Assembly: GCF_003049685.1 (NCBI RefSeq)
Contig: NZ_PYSY02000001.1
Span: 1,054,001-1,118,000, forward strand
Length of the DNA: 64,000 bases
Direction of reading: 5' to 3'
DNA from: Brucella pituitosa
GTDB lineage: Bacteria > Pseudomonadota > Alphaproteobacteria > Rhizobiales > Rhizobiaceae
Of this stretch, positions 46,719 to 55,389 are shown one piece after another. The position numbers and the translations under genes are program-made. Position 1 is the first letter of the stretch. Each line of letters starts with the position of its first letter. A model generated the notes under the pieces. It did no database searches. It was not told the origin of the DNA and saw nothing but the letters and a program-made list of their open reading frames with translations.

Positions 46719-47858
46719 ATGACGACGGAAACTGTTCTTAAGAATGCGAATATTGTTCTGCCTGACGAAGTAATCAGCGGTACTGTTAAAATAGCTGATG
46801 GTGTCATCGTTGATATTTCATCCGGCTCGTCCGTGTCTGGTGAGGACATGGAAGGGGATTATCTGACGCCGGGACTGGTTGAGTTGCACACTGACCATCT
46901 CGAAGGCCATTATGCGCCCCGCCCGAAAGTGCGCTGGAACCCGATTGCTGCGGTTCAGGCACATGACGCGCAGATTGCGGCTTCCGGCATTACGACAGTC
47001 TTTGATGCTTTGCGGATTGGCTTCGACGATGAAGCGCAGACGGGTATTGATGATATGCGCAAGCTGTCATCTGCAATCGCCGAGGGTCGCGAGGCAGGAC
47101 GTTTGCGCGCAGACCATTTTCTGCATTTGCGGTGTGAAGTTTCAGCCCCAGATTGCCTGAGCGCATTCGAGCGGTTTGGCGTGCATCCGCTGGTCAAACT
47201 GGTTTCGTTGATGGATCACGCACCGGGACAGCGCCAGTTTACGGATATCGAAACCTACAAATCCTACTACATGAGCAAGCTCAGAGTGACTGAAGAGGAA
47301 TTCATACGCTATTGCGAAAAGCGTATGGGCCAGTCACAGCAACATTCGGCACCGACCCGCAAGGCGATTGCCAGTGCTTGCCTTGAACGGGGTATCGTTC
47401 TGGCCAGCCACGATGACGCCACGGCTGATCACGTTGTAGAAGCAAGTACGCAGGGAATCCGTGTTGCTGAATTTCCGACAACACATCTGGCCGCCAAGGC
47501 ATCCAAGGAAGCGGGCATGTCGGTTCTGATGGGTGCGCCCAATGTGGTGCGCGGGGGCTCGCATTCTGGCAATGTTTCGGCGCGCGAATTGGCGGAAGCC
47601 GGTCATCTCGACATCATCTCGTCTGATTATATCCCGGCAAGCATGATGCAATCGGCATTTTTTATGGCCGATGTGATGGAACAAATTACGCTGCCGCAGG
47701 CAATCAGGCTGGTATCAAGCAATCCGGCAAAGGCCGTGGGCCTTGAAGATCGCGGTGAAATAGCGATTGGAAAGCGTGGCGATCTGGTGCGCGTGCAAAT
47801 CGCCGAACATGTGCCGATCATTCGCACCGTATGGCGCGAAGGACGGCGCGTGATCTAA
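46719..47858 (+). CDS. phnM: alpha-D-ribose 1-methylphosphonate 5-triphosphate diphosphatase
   Basis: PhnM removes pyrophosphate from the C-P lyase intermediate. The 379-residue amidohydrolase-type protein has the metal motif VELHTDHLEGHYAPRP near residue 54, SHDDATADHV near residue 230, and SSDYIPASMM near residue 303. It lies three bases after the DUF1045 gene. No other phn gene (phnG-L, phnN) is in the window, so the rest of the pathway must be elsewhere if active. Confidence 0.95.
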   Translation: MTTETVLKNANIVLPDEVISGTVKIADGVIVDISSGSSVSGEDMEGDYLTPGLVELHTDHLEGHYAPRPKVRWNPIAAVQAHDAQIAASGITTVFDALRIGFDDEAQTGIDDMRKLSSAIAEGREAGRLRADHFLHLRCEVSAPDCLSAFERFGVHPLVKLVSLMDHAPGQRQFTDIETYKSYYMSKLRVTEEEFIRYCEKRMGQSQQHSAPTRKAIASACLERGIVLASHDDATADHVVEASTQGIRVAEFPTTHLAAKASKEAGMSVLMGAPNVVRGGSHSGNVSARELAEAGHLDIISSDYIPASMMQSAFFMADVMEQITLPQAIRLVSSNPAKAVGLEDRGEIAIGKRGDLVRVQIAEHVPIIRTVWREGRRVI

Positions 47859-47878
47859 CACGCGCCGTACTCTTTGTT

Positions 47879-48553
47879 TCAGACCGAAGCATCTGCAAGC
47901 GACAACATGCCGGTTTCACCGTCAACGGACAGTTTTAACTCGCGGTAGCTGTTGATGCTTTTGTGTGATGTTTCAGGCGAATGCGGGTGCGTTGCGGTTA
48001 CGACAACGACGCTCGCACCTGCGGTTTCACCCGCGACAATGCCGGCCGGGGCATCTTCAAACACAAGACAATTGTGCGGATCGAACCCGAGCCTCTTTGC
48101 ACCGAGCTGGAAGCATTCAGGGCTTGGCTTGCCGCGCTCAACATCTTCAGCTGAAACAATTGTATTAGGCATTGGCAAGCCTGCGGCCTGCAAACGACGC
48201 CGCGCCAGTTCGATCGGTGCGGAGGTGACGATTGCCCAGCGGTTTTCTGGCAGCGAATTCAGGAAATCCAATGCGCCTTCAATGGCTACGATGCCATCCA
48301 GATCAGCCATTTCCGCATCCAGCAGGATTTTGGCTTCGGTGTCTGGATCAAGATGCGGCAGGCCCAGTCTGCGGACGGTATCGACTGCACGCACACCGTG
48401 AATGGTTGGAACGAATGTGACCGGATCAATACCATGACGGGTCGCCCATTCACCCCAGACACGCTCGGTTGCTGCAATGGAACTCAGCACTGTACCGTCC
48501 ATATCGAACAGAAAAGCGTCGAATGATTTGTTGAAGGGAGACAGGTCGGTCAA
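47879..48553 (-). CDS. HAD-superfamily sugar phosphatase-like hydrolase
   Basis: The 224-residue HAD subfamily IA enzyme has the nucleophile motif DMDGTVLSS (D17, D19), Thr/Ser in IVTSAPIEL, Lys in RGKPSPECF and the acidic motif VFEDAPAGIVAG. The pattern resembles sugar or polyol phosphatases of the YfbT type. The start is TTG at 48553 with GAGGA nine bases before. Convergent with phnM. Confidence 0.88.
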   Translation of the reverse strand: MTDLSPFNKSFDAFLFDMDGTVLSSIAATERVWGEWATRHGIDPVTFVPTIHGVRAVDTVRRLGLPHLDPDTEAKILLDAEMADLDGIVAIEGALDFLNSLPENRWAIVTSAPIELARRRLQAAGLPMPNTIVSAEDVERGKPSPECFQLGAKRLGFDPHNCLVFEDAPAGIVAGETAGASVVVVTATHPHSPETSHKSINSYRELKLSVDGETGMLSLADASV

Positions 48554-48917
48554 AATGAAGGTCCTCGAATTTTCGTGGCCAGATCGGGAGCCAGAATCAG
48601 GTGGGCTTGTTCGATTTTGATCTTAATGCGGAAATTTGGCTAAAGTCACAGTATTCAGCATATTGATCACTATTGCTCGCTTTTACCTCCGCCAAAGCAT
48701 GAAAAATCGGAGATGCTTCTTATATTGAAGAAGCTTGGCCCAACCGACAAAACTTGATCATTTGCTTCGTTTGTGGCTTTTTGCGCCACTTGATGCAGGG
48801 CGTTTCACCTCAGAGCCAGAAACATGGATGAATCGCATTCTCAGGATTGTTGTTTAAATGACTGAAATAAAAAATTAAAATCACAACTATCCAGATCACC
48901 GGTTCTCCGTTGCGCCT
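48554..48917. other. gap upstream of dusA
   Basis: The 3' 40 bases are an in-frame continuation of the dusA coding sequence (48879-48917: conserved PDHRFSVAP) without a start codon. The rest has no recognisable gene or RNA. A 13-codon ATG frame (48823-48864) is not supported. Confidence 0.6.
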
Positions 48918-49871
48918 ATGCTCGACTGGTCGGATCGGCATTGTCGATATTTTCACCGCCTGTTTTCCAAGCGCGCGTTGCTCTACACAGAGATGGTTGT
49001 TGCAGATGCTGCGATCCACGGCCCGCGTGAACGGCTCATGGGGTTTGATGCAACGGAACATCCCATAGCTCTTCAGCTTGGCGGTTCCGATCCGCTCAAA
49101 TTACAGGAAGCTGCGCGAATAGGCGCTGGCTTCGGCTACGACGAAATCAATCTTAATGTCGGCTGCCCGTCCGACCGTGTTCAGTCCGGCACATTCGGCG
49201 CTTGTCTGATGCAGACACCGGAAGTTGTTGCGCGTTGCGTCGCGGCCATGAAGGAGGTTGTATCAGTCCCCGTCACAGTCAAATGCCGGATAGGTGTTGA
49301 TGATCAGGACCCGGAAGTGGCGCTGGATGCAGTTAGCGATCAGGTGCTTGAAGCAGGTGCAGATGCGCTTTGGGTGCATGCCCGCAAAGCATGGCTGAAA
49401 GGTCTGTCTCCGAAGGAAAATCGCGATATTCCCCCGCTGGACTATGATCGTGTTTATCGTCTCAAACAACGTCTTGATACGGCATTTGTTGGCATTAATG
49501 GCGGTATAAGCACTCTCGAAGATACTGTTGCACATCTCAAGCATTTGGATGGCGTCATGCTGGGGCGTGCTGCCTATCATAATCCGGCATTGCTCGCTGA
49601 TGTCGATCATCTCATCTATGGGGATGATGAAAAGCCAACGGATATGGCAGAAATCATTGAGGCAATGTGCGAATATGTTGATCGGCACATTGCCGATGGC
49701 GGCAGGCTTTCTCACATAAGTCGTCACATGGTCGGGCTGTTCACGGGGCAACCCGGTGCGCGCCGCTGGCGTCAAATCTTGTCAACTGATGCTTCCAAGC
49801 CCGGCGCGAACAGCGATGTGCTGCGTCAGGCCTATGCGACTATTATGGAAGCTAGCAGTGAAGCTGCCTAG
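48918..49871 (+). CDS. dusA: tRNA-dihydrouridine synthase A (start problematic)
   Basis: DusA reduces uridines 20/20a of tRNA with FMN. The first in-frame ATG, 48918, gives 317 residues starting MLDWSDRHCRYF, which is the interior of the FMN-binding motif. Conserved family residues RFSVAP lie directly upstream in frame but the frame is closed by TAA at 48876 with no start codon between. So either an upstream substitution broke the start, or an unusual start is used. The rest is normal: NVGCPSDRVQSGTFGACLM (catalytic Cys), VTVKCRIGVDD, HARKAWLKGLSPKEN, GVMLGRAAYHNP. The TAG stop is the start of a repeat. Confidence 0.88.
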   Translation: MLDWSDRHCRYFHRLFSKRALLYTEMVVADAAIHGPRERLMGFDATEHPIALQLGGSDPLKLQEAARIGAGFGYDEINLNVGCPSDRVQSGTFGACLMQTPEVVARCVAAMKEVVSVPVTVKCRIGVDDQDPEVALDAVSDQVLEAGADALWVHARKAWLKGLSPKENRDIPPLDYDRVYRLKQRLDTAFVGINGGISTLEDTVAHLKHLDGVMLGRAAYHNPALLADVDHLIYGDDEKPTDMAEIIEAMCEYVDRHIADGGRLSHISRHMVGLFTGQPGARRWRQILSTDASKPGANSDVLRQAYATIMEASSEAA

Positions 49872-49972
49872 AGCTGTTCCCATTGAGATTTAGTGGTTGG
49901 GACCGCTCTATCTTTTTGTTTTACGCATTGTCCGACGCAAAACCACTTCGCACTTTTGCTGGGAATGCTTTA
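49869..49972. repeat. degenerate repeat supplying two stop codons
   Basis: TAGAGCTGTTCCC...GGGACCGCTCTA (module B-like) and ACGCATTG...GGGAATGCTTTAA (module A-like). The left TAG is the dusA stop; the right TTA is the reverse complement of the stop TAA of the protease gene. Divergent copy of the family. Confidence 0.6.
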
Positions 49973-50674
49973 ATCCATCATAATGAGCTGATCGCCACGA
50001 ACGCTGAAACCACCCAGCGTTTGCAGGAAGTTCATGCCGAGCAGGCTCCCGGTCATCAGCCCTTCCTGCGTCACCATTGCACGGATATTTTGCCGTTCAA
50101 TGTCACCGATCTGTAATTTCGCAATGGTTATGCTGGCGGCAGTTGCTCTGCCGTTCGCTGTGTTGATCGGCACGGAATAATTGAGCGATGACGTGTCGAT
50201 GCCTGCGCGCTCGGCGTCTTCCTTTGAAAGCACGACAGAAGACGCACCTGTATCGACAAGGAAATGCACGCGCGCATCATTGACGCGGCCATTGACCTCG
50301 AAATGCCCGTTGGCAGACTTTGCCAATGTTACTGTGAGGGACCCATCGGCGGCACGGCCTGAAATAGGGCTGCCGGGAATGAGCCCGGCCGTGATGCGGC
50401 TGCCCACATCCTGAAGCTCATAGCGATATTGATAGGCTGCGACGAGGCCGAGGATAATGACCGCCCACACGGCCATGTTACGGGCAAAGTCGCTGAGCTT
50501 AATCCCTGAACCAAGCAAGCCTGCTGCGAGCACGACGCCCCAAATGCCCATATAGGCAGCCTGACCAAAGGCATCATTGGCAATACCAAGCGTGGTTCCG
50601 CTGTCATCGTTCGCCATCAGCAGCAATATGACAACTGCAATTGCTGCAATCACGATCCAGAACAAACGCCCCAT
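49970..50674 (-). CDS. membrane-anchored retropepsin-like aspartic protease
   Basis: The 234-residue protein has three N-terminal hydrophobic helices (about 5-21, 41-56, 67-82), then a retropepsin-like domain with the catalytic motif DTGAS at 141-145 (HFLVDTGASSVVLSKEDA). It matches the clan AA proteases known in alphaproteobacteria. Only one DTG is present, so activity would require a dimer. Its start abuts the DUF1289 stop, so it is the last gene of cobS-DUF1289-protease on the minus strand. Substrate unknown. Confidence 0.88.
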   Translation of the reverse strand: MGRLFWIVIAAIAVVILLLMANDDSGTTLGIANDAFGQAAYMGIWGVVLAAGLLGSGIKLSDFARNMAVWAVIILGLVAAYQYRYELQDVGSRITAGLIPGSPISGRAADGSLTVTLAKSANGHFEVNGRVNDARVHFLVDTGASSVVLSKEDAERAGIDTSSLNYSVPINTANGRATAASITIAKLQIGDIERQNIRAMVTQEGLMTGSLLGMNFLQTLGGFSVRGDQLIMMD

Positions 50675-50865
50675 CAGCTTTCTTTCTTTTCCAGTATTTC
50701 ATGGCGCGCAGGTAAAAGCGCCATGATCGCTCGCCGTTGATCGTCGCCCATGGAAGACCATTCGGCAATTTCATCGAGTGTGCGGGCGCAGCCAAGACAA
50801 AATCCGGTCTGAATGTCCATCACGCATACCAGAATGCATGGCGATTCTATTGTTGCCGCGTTCAT
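50674..50865 (-). CDS. DUF1289 small Cys-rich protein
   Basis: The 63-residue protein carries four Cys at 10, 14, 23 and 26 in [20 protein letters not shown], likely binding zinc or an iron-sulfur centre. This pattern plus TLDEIAEW is the DUF1289 signature. Function unknown. It overlaps the protease gene and lies 18 bases after cobS. Confidence 0.9.
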   Translation of the reverse strand: MNAATIESPCILVCVMDIQTGFCLGCARTLDEIAEWSSMGDDQRRAIMALLPARHEILEKKES

Positions 50866-50883
50866 GGGGCCAATGTGGTCACA

Positions 50884-51678
50884 TCAAAGCGCTGTGACAA
50901 GACCGAGCAGCACTGCCAAGGAACAGATTTGTTGCGCAGCGCCGAGGGTATCACCGGTTTGTCCGCCAATTTTGGACAGACAGAGTTTCGCAAAGCCAAA
51001 TAAAAGCACGATGCTGAAAATGAGCGCATTGATAAGAGCTGTAAACCCGCCAGCCGGGATGATGGTTACAACCATTATTGCCAGACCGATTGCACATGCG
51101 CAAACGAGCGTCTCCCATTTGGGGGCGCCGAGATTGTCTGCAAGCCCACCGGGACGAGCGGAGGGCAATCCATGCCACAGGGCGAGAATTGCAGCGCGAC
51201 TTGCAGCTTCTGCTCCGATCAGCGCGAGAACCGCGTAACATGCGCCAGCACGATCAATGATGGCGGCGAGCAGCGAAACCTTGATACCGGTCCAGATGAT
51301 GAGTGTGAGCGCCGCAAAGGTGCCAATCCGCGAATCTTTCATGATCTCAAGACGGCGATCTGGCGTTGAGGCACCAAAGAAGCCGTCCGCAGTGTCTCCA
51401 AGACCGTCTTCATGCAGCGCACCGGTCATCGCGGCCAGCATTCCGACCGCGATCAAGCTCGAAACAACCGCGGGAAGGTTGAGATAATCGGATACCAGAA
51501 GTGAGAGGCCGGCCAGAAGCCCAAGGACAGCGCCCGCCATTGGGAACGCGCGCATGCCCGTTTTCAGCGAATCGCCCAAACCTTCATCTGCGTCTGTAAG
51601 CCAGCTATGCGGCAAAGGCAGACGGCTCAGAAAGCCCAGAGAACGAATTGTGTCTCTTATGAAGCTGTTTCGCTGCAA
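50884..51678 (-). CDS. cobS: adenosylcobinamide-GDP ribazoletransferase
   Basis: It joins adenosylcobinamide-GDP and alpha-ribazole in the last part of cobalamin assembly, in the inner membrane. The 264-residue polytopic protein contains the CobS signature [16 protein letters not shown] with the metal Asp/Glu near residue 88, followed by [14 protein letters not shown]. The start is TTG at 51678 with GGAG seven bases before. It diverges from cobT and is followed by DUF1289. Confidence 0.95.
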   Translation of the reverse strand: MQRNSFIRDTIRSLGFLSRLPLPHSWLTDADEGLGDSLKTGMRAFPMAGAVLGLLAGLSLLVSDYLNLPAVVSSLIAVGMLAAMTGALHEDGLGDTADGFFGASTPDRRLEIMKDSRIGTFAALTLIIWTGIKVSLLAAIIDRAGACYAVLALIGAEAASRAAILALWHGLPSARPGGLADNLGAPKWETLVCACAIGLAIMVVTIIPAGGFTALINALIFSIVLLFGFAKLCLSKIGGQTGDTLGAAQQICSLAVLLGLVTAL

Positions 51679-51833
51679 CTGCTTGCTCCGCTTTAAGAAC
51701 TATAATGCTGCTGACCAGAATATTGGCCGCCAATAAGGTTTGGCGCAAAGAGGTGATTTGAAAAATTGACTAAGTGCTTATAGGACGAGCACAAGAGTTT
51801 TGTATCCTCCCTTAATTGATTGGACTAGACGAT

Positions 51834-52853
51834 ATGAGCGCCAGTGGCCTTCCTTTTGACGATTTCCGTGAACTCATCCGTAATCTGCCGGGACCTGATC
51901 TTGGTGCGGAAGCGGCTGTACGTGCGCGGGAAGCGACACTGACCAAGCCTGCTGGCTCGCTTGGGCAGCTTGAAGAGATTGTTGCGTGGCTCGCTGCATG
52001 GACTGGAAAGCCGGTTCCGCAGATCAATCGCCCTCTGGTCGCGGTCTTTGCAGGCAATCATGGAGTGACTGCCAAGAATATCACGCCCTTCCCATCAAGC
52101 GTGACTGCACAGATGGTTGAGAATTTTGCTGCAGGTGGTGCAGCGATCAACCAGATATGCATTGCTCACGATCTCGGTCTTAAGGTCTTTGACCTTGCAC
52201 TGGAGCATCCGACCGCTGACATCACCGAAGAAGCGGCAATGGACGAACGCACCTGTGCGGCAACCATGGCATTCGGCATGGAAGGCATTGCTGGTGGCAC
52301 AGATCTTCTCTGCATAGGTGAAATGGGTATCGGTAACACCACGATTGCTGCAGCTATTGCGCTGGCACTCTTTGGTGGGACAGCTGAAGATTGGGTCGGA
52401 CCCGGTACTGGTTCGACCGGTGACCTTTTGGAACGCAAGCTTGCTGCGGTTCGTGCCGCTTTAGCACTTCATCAGGCACATCTTAAAGATCCGCTGGAAG
52501 TTTTGCGTCGTCTGGGCGGACGTGAGGTCGCTGCCATGGCAGGTGCAATTCTTGCTGCACGCATGGAGAAAATTCCGGTTATCATTGATGGCTTTGTAGC
52601 CAGTGCAGCCGCTGCCGTACTTTACGCTGCAAATCCGGCAGCGCTCGATCATTGTCTCTTTGGCCATGTGTCGGCAGAGCCGGGCCATAGACTGATGCTT
52701 GAAAAGATGGGTAAAAAACCGCTTCTCGATCTCGGTATGCGACTGGGTGAGGGTACAGGTGCTGCTCTGGCGGCGGGTATCGTTAAGTCAGCCGCCCTTT
52801 GCCATAGCGGCATGGCGACGTTCGAACAGGCTGGCGTAACGGCCGGACAATAA
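51834..52853 (+). CDS. cobT: nicotinate-nucleotide--dimethylbenzimidazole phosphoribosyltransferase
   Basis: This enzyme makes alpha-ribazole phosphate from nicotinate mononucleotide and dimethylbenzimidazole, upstream of CobS. The ATG at 51834 (MSASGLPFDDFRE) gives 339 residues, the family length. A TTG 18 bases earlier is possible. Motifs: TKPAGSLGQLE, VAVFAGNHGV, LLCIGEMGIGNTTIAAA and GEGTGAALA with the catalytic Glu. Divergent from cobS; no cobalamin riboswitch is visible in the 155-base spacer. Confidence 0.96.
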   Translation: MSASGLPFDDFRELIRNLPGPDLGAEAAVRAREATLTKPAGSLGQLEEIVAWLAAWTGKPVPQINRPLVAVFAGNHGVTAKNITPFPSSVTAQMVENFAAGGAAINQICIAHDLGLKVFDLALEHPTADITEEAAMDERTCAATMAFGMEGIAGGTDLLCIGEMGIGNTTIAAAIALALFGGTAEDWVGPGTGSTGDLLERKLAAVRAALALHQAHLKDPLEVLRRLGGREVAAMAGAILAARMEKIPVIIDGFVASAAAAVLYAANPAALDHCLFGHVSAEPGHRLMLEKMGKKPLLDLGMRLGEGTGAALAAGIVKSAALCHSGMATFEQAGVTAGQ

Positions 52854-52860
52854 AACGAAA

Positions 52861-52886
52861 AGCCCGGAGAAATCTCCGGGCTTTTT
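52861..52886 (+). terminator. cobT terminator
   Basis: AGCCCGGAGA-AA-TCTCCGGGCT followed by TTTT, a perfect ten-pair stem seven bases after the stop. Confidence 0.92.
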
Positions 52887-52899
52887 CATATGTATTCTT

Positions 52900-53003
52900 T
52901 AGAGCGCATCCCGAAAAGTGTGAAACGGTTTTCGGACAAAGATGCGCGTTAAAACAAATATTTAGAGCGCCGATCTGATCCAATCAGATCGAAACGCGCT
53001 CTA
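52900..53003. repeat. two-module palindromic repeat
   Basis: Modules A (52900-52950) and B (52962-53003) in the same order and spacing as the copy at 33168-33270. It lies between cobT and the Lrp gene, ending seven bases from the Lrp stop. Confidence 0.88.
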
Positions 53004-53009
53004 AAAAAC

Positions 53010-53489
53010 TTAGTTGTTTTCTTTGTCCAGCACCATGTAGTCGAGCGGCAATTCGGTGGTGTACTTGATCTGCTCCATCGCAAAGGATGAGGACACATCA
53101 CGAATTTCGATCTTGCTGATGAGGCGCTTATAGAATGCGTCATAAGCCGCAATATCTGGCACTGCTACACGCAGCAGGTAATCGACATCACCACTCATGC
53201 GGTAGAACTCGATAACCTCAGGGAACTCCTGAACCACTTCCGAGAAGCGCTTCAGCCATTCATTGCTGTGCGAGCTGGTCCGTACAGATACGAATACGGT
53301 GACGCGTGTGTTGACGCGCACCGGATCGAGGATTGCGACGCGGCGTTTAATGACGCCGTCTTCCTCGAGTTTCTGGATGCGGCGCCAGCAAGGGGTTGTG
53401 GAGAGGCCAACCTTCTTGGCGACATCTGCTACCGCCAGTGTTGCGTCTTCCTGCAGTAAGCGCAGTATTTTTCTGTCGAGCCTGTCCAT
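53010..53489 (-). CDS. Lrp/AsnC-family transcriptional regulator
   Basis: The 159-residue protein has an N-terminal HTH (LDRKILRLLQEDATLAVADVAKKVGLSTTPCWRRIQ) and a C-terminal RAM ligand domain (FYRMSGDVDYLLRVAVPDIAAY). This combination is typical of amino acid-sensing regulators. The ligand and targets are not evident, because neither neighbour is an amino acid gene. Monocistronic. Confidence 0.94.
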   Translation of the reverse strand: MDRLDRKILRLLQEDATLAVADVAKKVGLSTTPCWRRIQKLEEDGVIKRRVAILDPVRVNTRVTVFVSVRTSSHSNEWLKRFSEVVQEFPEVIEFYRMSGDVDYLLRVAVPDIAAYDAFYKRLISKIEIRDVSSSFAMEQIKYTTELPLDYMVLDKENN

Positions 53490-53617
53490 ACGTTTTTTAT
53501 CCCGGTATTAGAAATCGTTTCCCGAACTTTCCGGATCAATGAAACTTCATACCTTATGGTTCGCATTCGCTCGAAATTACAGGAAATTTATTCCAATGAA
53601 AATAAAGGAACTAAAAT

Positions 53618-54250
53618 TTATTTTCTATCCATCAGCAGGTGGCGGACTTTTTCGCGAAGAAGGGGAACGACTTCCTGATCAAACCAGGGATTTCGTTTGA
53701 GCCAACCGCTGTTACGCCAGGATGGATGCGGCAGAGGCAAAACTGTTCGTCCCGCAGCATTCGGTGTTTCCATAAAGCTGCGCCAGTTCTGGACCGTTTC
53801 TGTGAGGCTCGTTTTGCGCCATTCGGGCAAATGATAGGCAAGCGCATATTGTCCGACGACCAGAATGAACTCGAGCTGCGGCATCGCAGCAAAGACGCGG
53901 TCATGCCACGTTGAACGACATTCGCGGCGCGGGGGGAGGTCGCCGCCATGTTTGTCATAACCAGGAAAGCAAAAACCCATTGGCACAATTGCGAAACGCG
54001 CCGGATCGTAAAACTCTTCGCGTGTTGTGCCGAGCCATTGTCTCAAGCGATCACCAGAAGGGTCATTAAAGGGCAGGGAGCTGTTATGCACACGAATGCC
54101 CGGAGCCTGCCCACAGATCGCAATGCGTGCGGTATCCGAGATTATGCATACCGGATTGGGTTCGTGCGGTAGAGGCGGCAGAAATTGAGGCGTGTCACGG
54201 CAAATGCGACAGGCCTGGATGGAGTGCCTTAGCCCGTCCAGATTTTCCAT
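53618..54250 (-). CDS. uracil-DNA glycosylase superfamily protein
   Basis: The 210-residue protein carries the superfamily motif A (AICGQAPGIRVHNSSLPFND) and motif B (LPLPHPSWRN), with a Cys pair CRICRD near residue 15. It may excise uracil or a related base, but the catalytic Asp position of active family members is not obvious and family placement is uncertain. It overlaps nothing and lies five bases after the nuclease gene, so the two form a short operon. Confidence 0.82.
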   Translation of the reverse strand: MENLDGLRHSIQACRICRDTPQFLPPLPHEPNPVCIISDTARIAICGQAPGIRVHNSSLPFNDPSGDRLRQWLGTTREEFYDPARFAIVPMGFCFPGYDKHGGDLPPRRECRSTWHDRVFAAMPQLEFILVVGQYALAYHLPEWRKTSLTETVQNWRSFMETPNAAGRTVLPLPHPSWRNSGWLKRNPWFDQEVVPLLREKVRHLLMDRK

Positions 54251-54255
54251 TATTC

Positions 54256-54927
54256 CTATTGGGCTCCAGACCAGAGAGAGTTTAACAGGGTAGAGACATA
54301 GCCTCTGATATAGCTGATCACATCGCTGATTACATCGGATGACGGCGCTTCGTGGCCTGTTTCAGCCTCCACATTTGGCTTCTGCTGCTCTTTGCGCCAT
54401 TGATACGGCACTTCAAAGCTGCCGGCCCAGATGCCACGTTTTTCTTGGCGGGCGACGGCCTCTTCGCTGCGGTAGTCGCCATAGGAGACAGCCCAGCCTT
54501 GTTCCACCATCCAACGGTTGAGATCAGTTTCACCAAGATAGCATCGACCGAGGTCGCGTCCGTACTTATCGAGGCCTTCTTTTTCGCAGCGAATCGAGGC
54601 TCCGCTGATTCTGCCGCGTAGCGCATTGCGCGCTTCCCGACCGCAGAGATAGGTGCGATAACCGGTCTGACAGCTTTGCTCCATCTCCGGTGCATCGATG
54701 CCGAGAAGGCGGATATGGACCTTATTGAGAATGACAGTATCGCCATCAATGACATAGACGGTGCCCGCCAATGATTCTTTGGGCTGACGGTTGACTGGCA
54801 GAGACACGATAATTGCAAAGAGAGCAGAAAAGATGAGCAAAGTTAAGAAGATGCTGCGGAAAGCTCCACCTCTTCTTCTTTGTCTTGTCTGATATGGTCG
54901 CCGGTAATAGCGCCGTCTGTTGCTCAT
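54256..54927 (-). CDS. membrane-anchored thermonuclease-like (SNase) protein
   Basis: The 223-residue product has a basic N-terminus, a signal anchor (SIFLTLLIFSALFAIIVSLP) and a staphylococcal nuclease-like domain. Catalytic residues are recognisable in VIDGDTVIL, VHIRLLGIDAPEMEQ and DKYGRDLGRCYL. It likely acts in the periplasm on nucleic acids. The C-terminus carries an additional ~40-residue tail. It is first gene of the pair with the UDG-like gene. Confidence 0.88.
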   Translation of the reverse strand: MSNRRRYYRRPYQTRQRRRGGAFRSIFLTLLIFSALFAIIVSLPVNRQPKESLAGTVYVIDGDTVILNKVHIRLLGIDAPEMEQSCQTGYRTYLCGREARNALRGRISGASIRCEKEGLDKYGRDLGRCYLGETDLNRWMVEQGWAVSYGDYRSEEAVARQEKRGIWAGSFEVPYQWRKEQQKPNVEAETGHEAPSSDVISDVISYIRGYVSTLLNSLWSGAQ

Positions 54928-55389
54928 TGTCCGATGCCCCTGACCTTCGTCAGATCATAACGCATCCGGCAGTTTTGCGAAATTCCATCGCTCTGGAAGT
55001 GATGCGTCGACACAACTAATTGGGGCCAACAACATTTGATTTTGTGTTGATTCAGCAACAGTCTTTACCATTGCTTTAGGCTAGAAAGACGGGAGACACA
55101 TTTTGCCCATTTCCCGCCACAAAGAAGCGTCACCGGATAGGAAAGGCAAAGGCCATTAACAACTCCGGGAAACGTTATTTCCCTCAGGACAGGACGAAAT
55201 GAAGAAAGACGCATTGTTTCACAACGATCCGTTTTCGGGCAGCGAAAAGACTGCTCTGTTTTCATTTTGCATTTCTGGCAATGGCCGAGCTTTATTCCGT
55301 CAAAATCGGGTCGCAGTCTTGACGAAAAGACAATGTACTCTGTCACTTATGTCATCAACTTCTACCCAATGTGAAAGACCGGCGTTGTG
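54928..55389. other. gap upstream of exoR
   Basis: The 462 bases contain the upstream region of exoR and a 63-codon frame (55199-55390) that ends in TGA overlapping the exoR ATG (TGATG). I see no repeat or RNA gene. Short inverted repeats (for example around 55165-55182, GGGAAACGTTATTTCCC) may be regulatory. Confidence 0.5.

Noticed and set aside
51679-51833. cobalamin riboswitch between cobS and cobT
   Set aside because: No B12-box-like sequence or extended structure in the 155-base spacer.
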